A stretch of DNA of 64,000 bases, from positions 124,001-188,000 of the forward strand of contig NZ_MSPQ01000010.1 in assembly GCF_001936475.1 (NCBI RefSeq), written 5' to 3'. Of this stretch, positions 53,432 to 62,064 are shown in pieces. The translations under genes were made by a program, and so were the position numbers. How positions within the stretch are numbered: position 1 is the stretch's first letter; the number at the start of each line of letters is the position of its first letter. The notes under the pieces are model-generated. The model had not been told where the DNA came from. It worked only from the letters and a program-made list of their open reading frames with translations, and did not search any database. The stretch comes from Algoriphagus marinus. GTDB lineage: Bacteria > Bacteroidota > Bacteroidia > Cytophagales > Cyclobacteriaceae.

Positions 53432-53905
53432 ATGAAGAAAATCATAATTCAATTACTAAGATTTATAGGTTTTATTCCACAACCAAAAAAAACTACTGTC
53501 ACGCATGAAGACGAAGTGATCTTTAAAATTCAAGATGATGTGTTTTTCCAAGTGTATTGGAAGTCTCTTCCTATCGGTAAAGGACCAGCTGTAATTCTAA
53601 AAGCTTTTGGACAGGAAATTCTAAAGTTTGATTGTTTTGGAAAAGAAAAAGGTCACTACCATATTGCTCCAAATTACGATTTCAGGATTTACTTCGTGGA
53701 AGAAACAATTGAGGAACAAATTCAAAGAACCATCCTTGAACTAAAAATCAATGGTTTGAGATACTTGAAAATTCAAAAAGACCCAAAAATAAAAGCTATA
53801 AATCCTAATCTGAATGATTTCAATGCTATCCTCAAGCAAGTAGAGTCAACATTATTGCAGCATCATGAAAAATTGCAAATAGTAAAAAAAGCAGAAGTGA
53901 AATGA
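53432..53905 (+). CDS. Protein of unknown function
   Basis: About 157 residues. The Met at 53432 (MKKIIIQLLRFIGF) is chosen because earlier codons lie in the divergent spacer. The N-terminus is mildly hydrophobic, and the rest alternates strand-like segments (VIFKIQDDVFFQVYW, AVILKAFGQEILKFDCFG) with a C-terminal helix. No motif recognised. It stands alone, followed by about 200 bp without features before the S9 peptidase. Confidence 0.6.
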   Translation: MKKIIIQLLRFIGFIPQPKKTTVTHEDEVIFKIQDDVFFQVYWKSLPIGKGPAVILKAFGQEILKFDCFGKEKGHYHIAPNYDFRIYFVEETIEEQIQRTILELKINGLRYLKIQKDPKIKAINPNLNDFNAILKQVESTLLQHHEKLQIVKKAEVK

Positions 53906-54112
53906 AAAGATTTTAAAGGTTTTATTAGAATCTATTTTATAATCTGACTTCCTGGATTGATACCAGCTACTTAGTCTTGCCACACAGGAGTCGGAAGACC
54001 TTAAAACCTTGCTTCATTTTAAATGTCACTTTTGTAATATTCAGCCCTCTCCAGATTTTATCCTGAAATGGAGATTTTTCCCTATTTTCCCATTCTAAAA
54101 AACAACCAAAAT

Positions 54113-57037
54113 ATGCGTAAACATTTATTTGCTCTTTGGATGCTTTGCCTTGTCACAAGCTTTGCGATAGCCCAAGAGAAAAAACCAATCACCTGGAAGG
54201 ATATCCCTACCTGGAAATACATGCAATCCTCCAGTTTTGAAATCTCTCCTGATGGGCAGTGGATCGCCTATGGAATTGTAGCATTGGAGGCAGACGGAGA
54301 AGTCATTTTGCAAAAAGTAAATGATCCGAATTCCAAAAAATCTTTTCCAATTGGCTCAACGAATTTCCCATCAATTGAATTCAGCGCCGACAGCAAGTGG
54401 ATCGCTTTCAAAGAATACCCAAAATTCAGCGAGAAGAAAGCCAATGAAAAATCCAAAGGCAAGCCGCTTCGAGACAAGCTTTCCTTGATGGAATTAGGCA
54501 AGGAGGATAAAGTGACCTTTGAAAATGTCAGCAGCTTCTCCTTCAATGGTGATGCCGCCAGCCACCTTGCCATCAATCTTCCTAAAGAGGGGAATGGGGA
54601 TGCAAAAGGCTCAGATCTTTTGATCTATCACTTGAACAGCAAGAAAACCCAAAATCTGGGAAATGTGGCAGAGTTCAGCTTCAATAAGTCAGGTTCTCAC
54701 CTTGCCTACACCGTGGATGCCGCCAATAAATCTGGAAATGGAGTTTATCTTTTGAACTTGGGCAATAATAGCACTTCGGTCTTGGATACAGACAAAGCTG
54801 CATACAAGTCACTGAATTGGACGGAGAAAGGCGATGCTTTTGCAGCGCTAAAATTAGTCGAAGACAAGAAATACAAGCAAGATCACGGAAAAGTGATCGG
54901 AGTAAAAAATCTAAACAACCCTCAAGTGACGATCTACGATGCCTTGAAAGACAGCACTGGATTTGATCAGTCCTACACGATCAGCGGCATTCGTCGTCCG
55001 ATGTGGTCTGAGGATTTGACCCGGCTTTTCTACGGGATTCATCCTTTGGTGTTAGCTAAAAAAGAGGATGTCAAAAAAGAAGTTGATAAGGACTCGGTGA
55101 AGATGGCAGAAGCTGATGCTATGAAAAAAATCATGGCTGACACGACCTTGAAATCAATCGCTGATCTTCAGAAAGCCATCAGCAAACTCGACTCCGGAAA
55201 GGTAAAAGGCAAAAAAGAGAATGAAGCAGACAAGCCCGATATGACCATCTGGCACTGGAATGATAGCCGACTGCAGTCACGTCAGCAGGTGATGGAGAAT
55301 CAGGACAAAAACTACAGCTTCTATGCGATGTACGATATAGCCGCTAAGAAACACATAGCCCTACAGGATAGCAGCATGAAGGATTTGAATATCCTTCCAA
55401 AGGAGCGCTATGCGATGGGAATGGACGATCAAGCCTATGAATTGGACATCAACTTAGACGGTCAGAATTATAGCGATTTTTATATTGTAGATTTAAAAAC
55501 AGGCGATCGAAAGACGCTTTTCATCAAGTTTTACCTTCCTTCCTATTCCTCGATCCCAAGACCATCGACAGATGGGACCAAGTTGATTTATGGCGAAGAT
55601 GGGCATTTTCATGTGTATGATATCGCTTCAGGAACTTCCATCAATATCACGGAAAAAATTCCAGTATCTTTTGTCGATGTGGAAGACGATCATAATGTAG
55701 AAAAACCAATGGTCGGAGCGCTGGGCTGGAGCTCGGATAGCAAATACGTCTTGCTTCGAGACGATTGGGATATCTGGCAAGTGCCAGTTGATGGCAAATC
55801 AGCAGCGATCAATTTGACTCAAAATGGTAGAGCTGAAAAAATCAGATATCAATACCGGTTCAATCTAGATCCTGAAGAAAAGGGAATCGATCTAACAAAG
55901 CCTGTCTATATCCGAACTTACGGTGAATGGGATAAGAAAAGTGGAATAGCGTTGCTTTCTCCTGCGAAAAAAGGAGGTTTAGCTCCTGGTGCCAAATCAC
56001 TAGTCTGGGAAGATGCAAATATTGGTGGATTGCAAAAGGCTGAAAAAGCTCCGGTATTTTTCTTTGGCAGCGAGACCTTCAATACACCACCACAAATGCA
56101 TGTCACGGATGCCGCGCTAGCAGCACCAAAGCAAATCACAGCCAATGCTCCTGATGCCGATAAATACCTTTGGTCGGCAGGAACAAGATTGGTGAATTAT
56201 GTAACAGATAAAGGCGATTCGCTTCAGGGAGCATTATTCCTTCCTGCAGGTTATATAGAAGGTAAGAAATACCCAACGGTCGTTTATTATTACGAGAAGC
56301 TTTCGCAGACTCGCCACAACTGGACCAATCCGGGCTATAGCGGTACGGGCTGGAATCCAAATGTGTACACCAGCAATGGATTCGCAGTCTTCATTCCAGA
56401 CATTGTGTACAAATTGGATGATCCAGGAATGTCAGCTGTTTGGGCAGTAATCCCAGCAGTGAAAGCTGCGATCAAAACAGGCGTCATCGATGAAAACAAT
56501 ATTGGAATTCACGGTCATTCGTGGGGTGGTTATCAGACTTCCTTCTTGATCACGCAGACGGATATGTTTAAAGCTGCTGCTGCAGGAGCGCCATTGACCA
56601 ATATGATCTCCATGTATGATTTGATCTATTGGAATTCGGGCGGAGGAAATATGTCCATTTTTGAAGCTTCACAGGGAAGATTCCGAGGTGCACCTTGGGA
56701 AAACTGGGAGGCTTATGAGCGAAATAGCCCAGTCTACCATGTGAAAAATGTGACAACGCCTCTGCTGATGCTTCACAATGACAAAGATGGAGCAGTGGAC
56801 TTCACTCAAGGTGTCGAGTACTATTCTGCTTTGAGAAGATTAAAAAAGCCGGTCGTTTTAGTTCAGTACAAAGGTGAAAATCACGGTCTGAGCAAACTGG
56901 AAAACCGAAAAGATTATAGCGTGCGGATGATGGAATTCTTTAACCATCATCTCAAAGGCGAAGCCGCACCGGATTGGTTGAGTAAAGGAATCAACAAGCT
57001 CGACTTAGAGGAACATTTAGAAAAAACGGCTTTTTAA
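54113..57037 (+). CDS. Prolyl oligopeptidase family (S9) peptidase, exported
   Basis: About 974 residues. A signal peptide (MRKHLFALWMLCLVTSFAIAQ) is followed by a long beta-propeller-like region (about 40-650) and a C-terminal alpha/beta hydrolase domain with GIHGHSWGGYQTSFL (nucleophile Ser), LHNDKDGAVDF (Asp) and KGENHGLSK (His). This is the layout of large periplasmic S9 dipeptidyl/oligopeptidases of Bacteroidota. A Lys/Glu-rich insertion lies near residues 320-390. The Met at 54113 is chosen over 54068 because it begins the signal peptide. Confidence 0.9.
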   Translation: MRKHLFALWMLCLVTSFAIAQEKKPITWKDIPTWKYMQSSSFEISPDGQWIAYGIVALEADGEVILQKVNDPNSKKSFPIGSTNFPSIEFSADSKWIAFKEYPKFSEKKANEKSKGKPLRDKLSLMELGKEDKVTFENVSSFSFNGDAASHLAINLPKEGNGDAKGSDLLIYHLNSKKTQNLGNVAEFSFNKSGSHLAYTVDAANKSGNGVYLLNLGNNSTSVLDTDKAAYKSLNWTEKGDAFAALKLVEDKKYKQDHGKVIGVKNLNNPQVTIYDALKDSTGFDQSYTISGIRRPMWSEDLTRLFYGIHPLVLAKKEDVKKEVDKDSVKMAEADAMKKIMADTTLKSIADLQKAISKLDSGKVKGKKENEADKPDMTIWHWNDSRLQSRQQVMENQDKNYSFYAMYDIAAKKHIALQDSSMKDLNILPKERYAMGMDDQAYELDINLDGQNYSDFYIVDLKTGDRKTLFIKFYLPSYSSIPRPSTDGTKLIYGEDGHFHVYDIASGTSINITEKIPVSFVDVEDDHNVEKPMVGALGWSSDSKYVLLRDDWDIWQVPVDGKSAAINLTQNGRAEKIRYQYRFNLDPEEKGIDLTKPVYIRTYGEWDKKSGIALLSPAKKGGLAPGAKSLVWEDANIGGLQKAEKAPVFFFGSETFNTPPQMHVTDAALAAPKQITANAPDADKYLWSAGTRLVNYVTDKGDSLQGALFLPAGYIEGKKYPTVVYYYEKLSQTRHNWTNPGYSGTGWNPNVYTSNGFAVFIPDIVYKLDDPGMSAVWAVIPAVKAAIKTGVIDENNIGIHGHSWGGYQTSFLITQTDMFKAAAAGAPLTNMISMYDLIYWNSGGGNMSIFEASQGRFRGAPWENWEAYERNSPVYHVKNVTTPLLMLHNDKDGAVDFTQGVEYYSALRRLKKPVVLVQYKGENHGLSKLENRKDYSVRMMEFFNHHLKGEAAPDWLSKGINKLDLEEHLEKTAF

Positions 57038-57075
57038 AAAAATCAGAAAGCTGAAATCAGAAAGCTGAAAAAAGG

Positions 57076-57110
57076 AAAATCCCGCGGTGAGAACTGCGGG
57101 ATTTTTTTTT
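57076..57110 (+). terminator. Rho-independent terminator after the S9 peptidase
   Basis: AAAATCCCGC / GCGGGATTTT with a ten-base loop is followed by a T run. Just before it the sequence CAGAAAGCTGAAA is repeated twice in tandem. Confidence 0.85.
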
Positions 57111-57156
57111 GGTTTAGATTAGACCTTCTTCTTCAAGTTTTTTTAGCTTTAGAAAC

Positions 57157-57930
57157 ATGAAACTCTCCCATAAAATCTACGTCCTTCTTAATCTAATCGT
57201 ACTAGTAGTTGTGATCTGGTGGAACTACTATACCAATACCGGGAATATCGGGGGGAAAACCGTAGGCGAGTTGAGTGCCGTGTTGGATAATTTTTTCACT
57301 CCTGCAGGATATGCTTTTGCCATTTGGGGAATAATCTATTTGGCGCTGGTAGCTCAGGCGATTTACCTGGTTTGGGCAGCCTTCAGCAAAAAAACGGATA
57401 GCGATTTCATCTCGCAGATGGGGCCTTATTTAATTATGACCAATTGCCTAAATGCGGCTTGGCTCTGGTTTTGGCTGACAGAAAACACCGGACTCAGTGT
57501 CGTAGTCATGCTTGCCATGCTTTTCGCTTTGGTGATTTTGATCCTAAATCTCCGAATGAATCTCCCTTCCCAACACAAGTCAGGAAATTGGCTCGTGAGG
57601 GTTCCCATTAGTATTTATGCAGGTTGGATCACCGTGGCCACAGTCGCGAATATATCAGCCTATCTGGCAAAAATCGGATGGACTGGCTGGGGAATTTCCG
57701 AAATCACCTGGGCCATCGTGATGATTGCGATTGCAGCTTTGGTAAACATCTTCATCGTCTTTTCGAGAAACTTAATTGCCTTTCCCTTAGTCGGAGTTTG
57801 GGCTTTATTAGCCATTTCAGTCCGGCATGGAGGCACGGTGAATTTACTCCAAGGAGCAGCTCTAATCGCTGCAGCTCTTATTTTATTGGCTTTGGGAAGT
57901 CATTTGATTAGGAACAGGATGAAGACCTAA
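57157..57930 (+). CDS. TspO/tryptophan-rich-sensory-like membrane protein
   Basis: The 257-residue protein is rich in Trp and has about seven hydrophobic helices. The opening FFTPAGYAFAIWGIIYLALVAQAIYLVW and the later NCLNAAWLWFW resemble TspO, which binds porphyrins, but the chain is about 100 residues longer than the five-helix TspO. Bacteroidota have many of these longer relatives without known function. It is transcribed alone. Confidence 0.6.
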   Translation: MKLSHKIYVLLNLIVLVVVIWWNYYTNTGNIGGKTVGELSAVLDNFFTPAGYAFAIWGIIYLALVAQAIYLVWAAFSKKTDSDFISQMGPYLIMTNCLNAAWLWFWLTENTGLSVVVMLAMLFALVILILNLRMNLPSQHKSGNWLVRVPISIYAGWITVATVANISAYLAKIGWTGWGISEITWAIVMIAIAALVNIFIVFSRNLIAFPLVGVWALLAISVRHGGTVNLLQGAALIAAALILLALGSHLIRNRMKT

Positions 57931-58048
57931 ACCCAATAAAAAATATTTTTAAAATAATTTTTTCCAAACGATTGAGTTAGTAGTATTTTTCCTATTATTA
58001 GGTAGTCATTTGGTTTACTAATAAAATTAGGTTCTTTATAAAAATTTC

Positions 58049-58618
58049 ATGGAATTCTTATCTGCACTTCCGCCTGAGCTGAAGCTCTTTTGGTACATCG
58101 CCATTCCAGTCTCTCTAATCTTTTGCATCCAAACCATCTTGACATTTATAGGATCGGGCGGATCAGATGGGTTGGAAGCGGACTTTGATGGGGATTTAGA
58201 TGTTGCCGGAGAAGCTCCTTTCCAGCTTTTTTCATTTCGAAACCTGATTAATTTCCTTTTAGGCTTCAGCTGGACAGGTATTTCTTTTGCGAAGCTCATT
58301 CCCAACACATCCCTCCTAATCTTGGTTAGCTTGATTGTTGGCTTTGGGTTCATTTATTTCTTTTTTATCATTATTCGTCAGATCCAAAAACTCGGAGAAG
58401 ACAATACTTTCCGAGCCGAAAAAACAATCAATCAAATTGCTGACGTGTATTTATCCATTCCCGGAAATATGCAGGGTAAGGGCAAAATCATGGTCAGCCT
58501 GAATGGATCTGTTCGAGAACTTGATGCAATGACTGAGCATAAAAAAATCGAGACCAACGCTACTGTTCGAATCAAAAAAATCGAAAGTGGGAATATCTTC
58601 ATTGTAGAAAAACTTTAA
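58049..58618 (+). CDS. NfeD-like membrane protein with OB-fold (flotillin partner)
   Basis: The 189-residue protein has three hydrophobic segments (about 15-37, 63-85 and 90-112) and a C-terminal domain of about 70 residues rich in strands (GKGKIMVSLNGSVRELDAMTE...IKKIESGNIFIVEKL) that fits the OB-fold of NfeD/YuaF/YqiJ proteins. It sits 10 bp before the flotillin gene, the arrangement conserved in many bacteria. NfeD-type proteins bind their SPFH partner at the membrane. Confidence 0.8.
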   Translation: MEFLSALPPELKLFWYIAIPVSLIFCIQTILTFIGSGGSDGLEADFDGDLDVAGEAPFQLFSFRNLINFLLGFSWTGISFAKLIPNTSLLILVSLIVGFGFIYFFFIIIRQIQKLGEDNTFRAEKTINQIADVYLSIPGNMQGKGKIMVSLNGSVRELDAMTEHKKIETNATVRIKKIESGNIFIVEKL

Positions 58619-58628
58619 TCCCCAATTT

Positions 58629-60143
58629 ATGGACCCTTTAATAATCATAGTCGTCGCGACTATAGTCACTTTTGTGACCATTCTTGCCTTGGTATCAAGG
58701 TATAAGAGATGCCCTTCGGATAAAATCCTAGTGATCTACGGTAAGACAGGGGGCACCTCTGCCAAATGTATCCACGGTGGTGGTGCATTCATCTGGCCAG
58801 TGATTCAGGATTTTGCCTATCTGGATTTGAAGCCCATTTCTATTGAAGCCAATCTTACCAATGCACTTTCTCGTCAAAACATCCGAGTAGATGTACCATG
58901 TCGATTCACGATTGCTATTTCTACCGATGTGGATACCATGAATACCGCTGCTGAGCGTTTATTAGGATTGGCACACGAGCAGATTCAGGAGCTTTCTAAG
59001 GATATACTTTTTGGACAGTTACGTTTGGTAATTGCTACGATGACGATCGAAGAGATCAATTCTGACCGGGACAAATTCTTGGAAAGCATTTCCAAAAATG
59101 TGGATAGCGAATTGAAGAAAATCGGCTTGAAGCTGATCAACGTCAACGTAACTGATATCAAAGATGAATCTGGCTATATCGAAGCCCTTGGAAAAGAAGC
59201 AGCAGCAAAAGCAATCAATGAAGCAAAAATATCAGTAGCGGAGCAAGAGAAAATAGGTGAAACCGGGAAAGCCCTGGCAGACCGTGAAAAAGACGTTCAG
59301 ATCGCCGACACGCAACGAGACCGGGATGTGAAAATTGCCGTGACTAACAAGAACAGGGAAGTTAGTATAGCAGAAGCAGCAAAAGACGAAAGTATCGGAA
59401 AAGCAGAAGCACAGCGAGATACAAGAGTAAAAACTTCCGAGGCGAATGCTATTGCAATTAAAGGAGAGAACGAAGCGAAAATTTCAATTGCACAATCCGA
59501 TGCATTGCGAAGAGAAAAAGAGGCTGAGGCATTGCGAATCGCTTTGGCATCCGAAAAAGTACAGCAAGCTAGAGCTTTGGAAGAGGCCTACCTAGCGGAG
59601 CAAAAAGCTGAAACTGCCAGAGCAGAACGAGAACGATCCACACAGAATGCGAATATTGTAATTCCAGCCGAAATAGCGAAGCAACGTGCCATTATCGATG
59701 CCCAAGCAGAAGCGGAACGAATCAGAGAGCAGGCCAAAGGTGAAGCGGATGCGATCTTTGCCAAGATGGAAGCTGAAGCGAAAGGTCTATATGAAATCTT
59801 AACCAAGCAGGCTGAAGGCTACCGTGAAGTAGTGAGTGCTGCAGGCGGAGATCCAACCAAAGCTTTCCAATTATTATTGATTGAAAAACTTCCTGAGTTA
59901 GTTCGAACTCAAGTTGAAGCTGTGAAAAATATTAAAATTGATAAAATCACGGTTTGGGATTCGGGTCAAAATGAAGGAGGGAATGGTTCCACTGCTAATT
60001 TTGTATCTGGAATGATGAAGACGGTGCCTCCACTAAATGATTTATTCAATATGGCAGGCTTGAACCTTCCAAGCTACCTTAAAGGTGAAAAACTTGAGGA
60101 AGCTGAACCAGAGAAACCAAATCCGGAAACAAAAACCAAATAA
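58629..60143 (+). CDS. Flotillin family (SPFH domain) protein
   Basis: The 504-residue protein has an N-terminal membrane anchor (IIIVVATIVTFVTILALV), an SPFH domain (ALSRQNIRVDVPCRFTIAI to about residue 200) and a long coiled coil rich in Ala, Glu and Lys (about 200-400, repeating EAKI, AEAQRD, EREK). The C-terminus with ILTKQAEGYREVVSAAGGDPTKAFQLLL is typical of bacterial FloT/YqiK. Flotillins form large ring or raft-like assemblies in the membrane. Paired with the NfeD-like gene and ended by a terminator. Confidence 0.92.
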   Translation: MDPLIIIVVATIVTFVTILALVSRYKRCPSDKILVIYGKTGGTSAKCIHGGGAFIWPVIQDFAYLDLKPISIEANLTNALSRQNIRVDVPCRFTIAISTDVDTMNTAAERLLGLAHEQIQELSKDILFGQLRLVIATMTIEEINSDRDKFLESISKNVDSELKKIGLKLINVNVTDIKDESGYIEALGKEAAAKAINEAKISVAEQEKIGETGKALADREKDVQIADTQRDRDVKIAVTNKNREVSIAEAAKDESIGKAEAQRDTRVKTSEANAIAIKGENEAKISIAQSDALRREKEAEALRIALASEKVQQARALEEAYLAEQKAETARAERERSTQNANIVIPAEIAKQRAIIDAQAEAERIREQAKGEADAIFAKMEAEAKGLYEILTKQAEGYREVVSAAGGDPTKAFQLLLIEKLPELVRTQVEAVKNIKIDKITVWDSGQNEGGNGSTANFVSGMMKTVPPLNDLFNMAGLNLPSYLKGEKLEEAEPEKPNPETKTK

Positions 60144-60167
60144 AAAAAGGCCTTATGGCCTTTTTTT
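60142..60167 (+). terminator. Rho-independent terminator after flotillin
   Basis: AAAAAAAGGCC / GGCCTTTTTTT with TTAT loop, directly after the stop codon. Confidence 0.85.
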
Positions 60168-60237
60168 ATGCTATTAATTGGCATTTATACAAATTCTTCC
60201 GCTTCAGAGAAGCGATTTGATTTCAGAGAATAAAAAC

Positions 60238-60319
60238 ATCAGATCGCACCGCTGGTGCTCTTAGTTTATTTTCGAATCTAACCCTACAATCAGAAAGCAC
60301 CTCTGGTGCAATTATCAGA
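60238..60319. repeat. Two copies of a short hairpin repeat (GCACC-N3-GGTGC)
   Basis: Units at 60238-60263 and 60289-60314 share ATCAGA, two variable bases, GCACC, N-CT, GGTGC, two variable bases and TTA; each can fold as a 5-bp hairpin. ATCAGA occurs a third time at 60314-60319. This looks like a pair of REP-like units between the flotillin terminator and the end of the DsrE-like gene. Confidence 0.55.
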
Positions 60320-60349
60320 TGCTTTTAGAATGGTGAAATACCAGAAAAA

Positions 60350-60931
60350 TCAATTCCCACTCACATCCATATAGGTATAGCCCATTTGATCGAGGGCGAC
60401 AAAGGTGGTTTTCGCGGAAATCGCCACTTTCACTTCGGGGGTGATATCTTCTTGAGGGATTTTAAGGAAGGCCATACTTTGACCGCAGAGGTAAAACTCA
60501 ACTCCCACTTTCTTCAATTCCTGAAGAGCTAGAATATTCGGGTTATCGATACCATACTTTTCTTTGTAAGCTTCATTACTGAGAACAGCTCTTGATAACC
60601 CCCCATGAATTATTGCCGCAATTTTTATTTTTTCTGCTGGGACTCCGTTCGCAATATGGAGATTGTAGGTTCGAGCGATCTCTGTAAAAGGCTCATAGAC
60701 CTTGGTAGAATCTTTGAAAGTGCCGTAGATATCAATAGCGATTTTATAGGTGATCGCTGGATCATAAGGCATCGCTGGATTCTCTATAGGAATCACTCCT
60801 ACCCATGGTGCAAAGTCAAGAACGGGGTAAGTCATTTTATCTTTGATATGGTCAGGCATAGTCATTTGCGCAAAGGAATTAACCTGAAAGGCAAGTGTTA
60901 CCAAAAGAATTAGAGTTAGGTGCTTTTTCAT
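60350..60931 (-). CDS. Exported DsrE/DsrF-like protein
   Basis: The 193-residue protein has a signal peptide (MKKHLTLILLVTLAFQVNSFAQ) and a DsrE-fold domain: YKIAIDIYG at the start, KIAAIIHGGLSRAVL, and ELKKVGVEFYLCGQSMAF, where the Cys is the conserved position of DsrE-like sulfur carriers. An exported version suggests a periplasmic role in sulfur or redox chemistry, but partner genes are not here. It is convergent with the flotillin gene. Confidence 0.78.
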   Translation of the reverse strand: MKKHLTLILLVTLAFQVNSFAQMTMPDHIKDKMTYPVLDFAPWVGVIPIENPAMPYDPAITYKIAIDIYGTFKDSTKVYEPFTEIARTYNLHIANGVPAEKIKIAAIIHGGLSRAVLSNEAYKEKYGIDNPNILALQELKKVGVEFYLCGQSMAFLKIPQEDITPEVKVAISAKTTFVALDQMGYTYMDVSGN

Positions 60932-61092
60932 AAAAACCGTAGATGTGTTAGGTTGGAAAGATAGCAGTTTTCAAAAACTTATTCACTTTCCTGGATTTTT
61001 CAGAAGAAAATCCTTTTCAAAAAAATATTTATTTCGGCAGTAAAAAATCAACGTTTTTTTCAATCTACTTTTGATCTCTAATTCAACTGGCT

Positions 61093-62052
61093 ATGGCTCT
61101 TCAAATCATCTTATTGCTAATTGGTTTGGTCTTATTAGTCAAAGGAGCCGACTGGCTGGTGGATGGGGCATCTGTTCTTGCCAAGAAATATAATGTTTCT
61201 GATTTAGCAATTGGATTGACGATTGTTGCATTTGGCACCTCTGCTCCCGAGCTAGTTGTAAATGCTGTTGCAGCTCAAGGGAATTTCCCGGATATCGTCT
61301 ATGGCAATATCATTGGATCAAACAATTTTAACCTCTTTATCATCCTGGGAATAGCAGGAATTATTACGCCTTTGGCTGTCCAATCCAGTACGGTTTGGAA
61401 GGAAATTCCTTTTTCCTTTTTAGCGGCGGTTGGATTGCTTTTTCTAGCGAATAATTATTTCGCTTCTGAGACCAAAGAAATCTCTCGCATAGACGCATTA
61501 ATTCTATTAGCTTTTTTTGGTGGTTTTCTTTATTACGTAGCTACTCAATTGAAATCTGATCCAAATGCTGAAACCATAGAAAATAAGGATTATTCAAACT
61601 TGAAGATCTGGGTTCTGATCATTCTGGGTTTAGCAGGTCTGGTCGGCGGTGGCAAATTAGTAGTGGATAATGCTGTGGCTATGGCCCAATCATTGGGCGT
61701 CAGTGAAAAAATCATCGGACTCACGATCGTCGCAGCCGGAACCTCCCTGCCTGAACTGGCTACCTCAGTAGTGGCCGCAATGCGTAAAAACGCAGATATC
61801 GCGATAGGGAATATTGTGGGCTCCAACCTTTTCAATATCCTCTTGATCATTGGAGTTAGTGGTCTAATACGCCCCCTAAGCTATAATTCAGCATTCAATA
61901 CTGATATCTACATGCTTTTGGGAGGTACAGCCTTCTTGTTCCTTGCCATGTTTATCGGGAAGAAACATCGTCTTGACCGATGGCAGTCACTGCTACTCTT
62001 ATGCGTTTATTTAGCATATACTGGCTATCTCGTAAGTATGGAAATTGCTTAA
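61093..62052 (+). CDS. Calcium/sodium antiporter (CaCA family, YrbG-like)
   Basis: The 319-residue protein has ten or so transmembrane helices and the two inverted alpha repeats of the family: FGTSAPELVVNAVAAQGN with GNIIGSNNFN, and AGTSLPELATSVVAAMRK with GNIVGSNLFN. The paired Glu residues in the PEL motifs bind the ions. It exchanges cytosolic calcium for sodium or protons. A TACTTTTG box (61066-61073) lies 19 nt before the start. The CPA2 gene follows after 12 bp, probably in one operon. Confidence 0.92.
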   Translation: MALQIILLLIGLVLLVKGADWLVDGASVLAKKYNVSDLAIGLTIVAFGTSAPELVVNAVAAQGNFPDIVYGNIIGSNNFNLFIILGIAGIITPLAVQSSTVWKEIPFSFLAAVGLLFLANNYFASETKEISRIDALILLAFFGGFLYYVATQLKSDPNAETIENKDYSNLKIWVLIILGLAGLVGGGKLVVDNAVAMAQSLGVSEKIIGLTIVAAGTSLPELATSVVAAMRKNADIAIGNIVGSNLFNILLIIGVSGLIRPLSYNSAFNTDIYMLLGGTAFLFLAMFIGKKHRLDRWQSLLLLCVYLAYTGYLVSMEIA

Positions 62053-62064
62053 TCAGATATTTTG

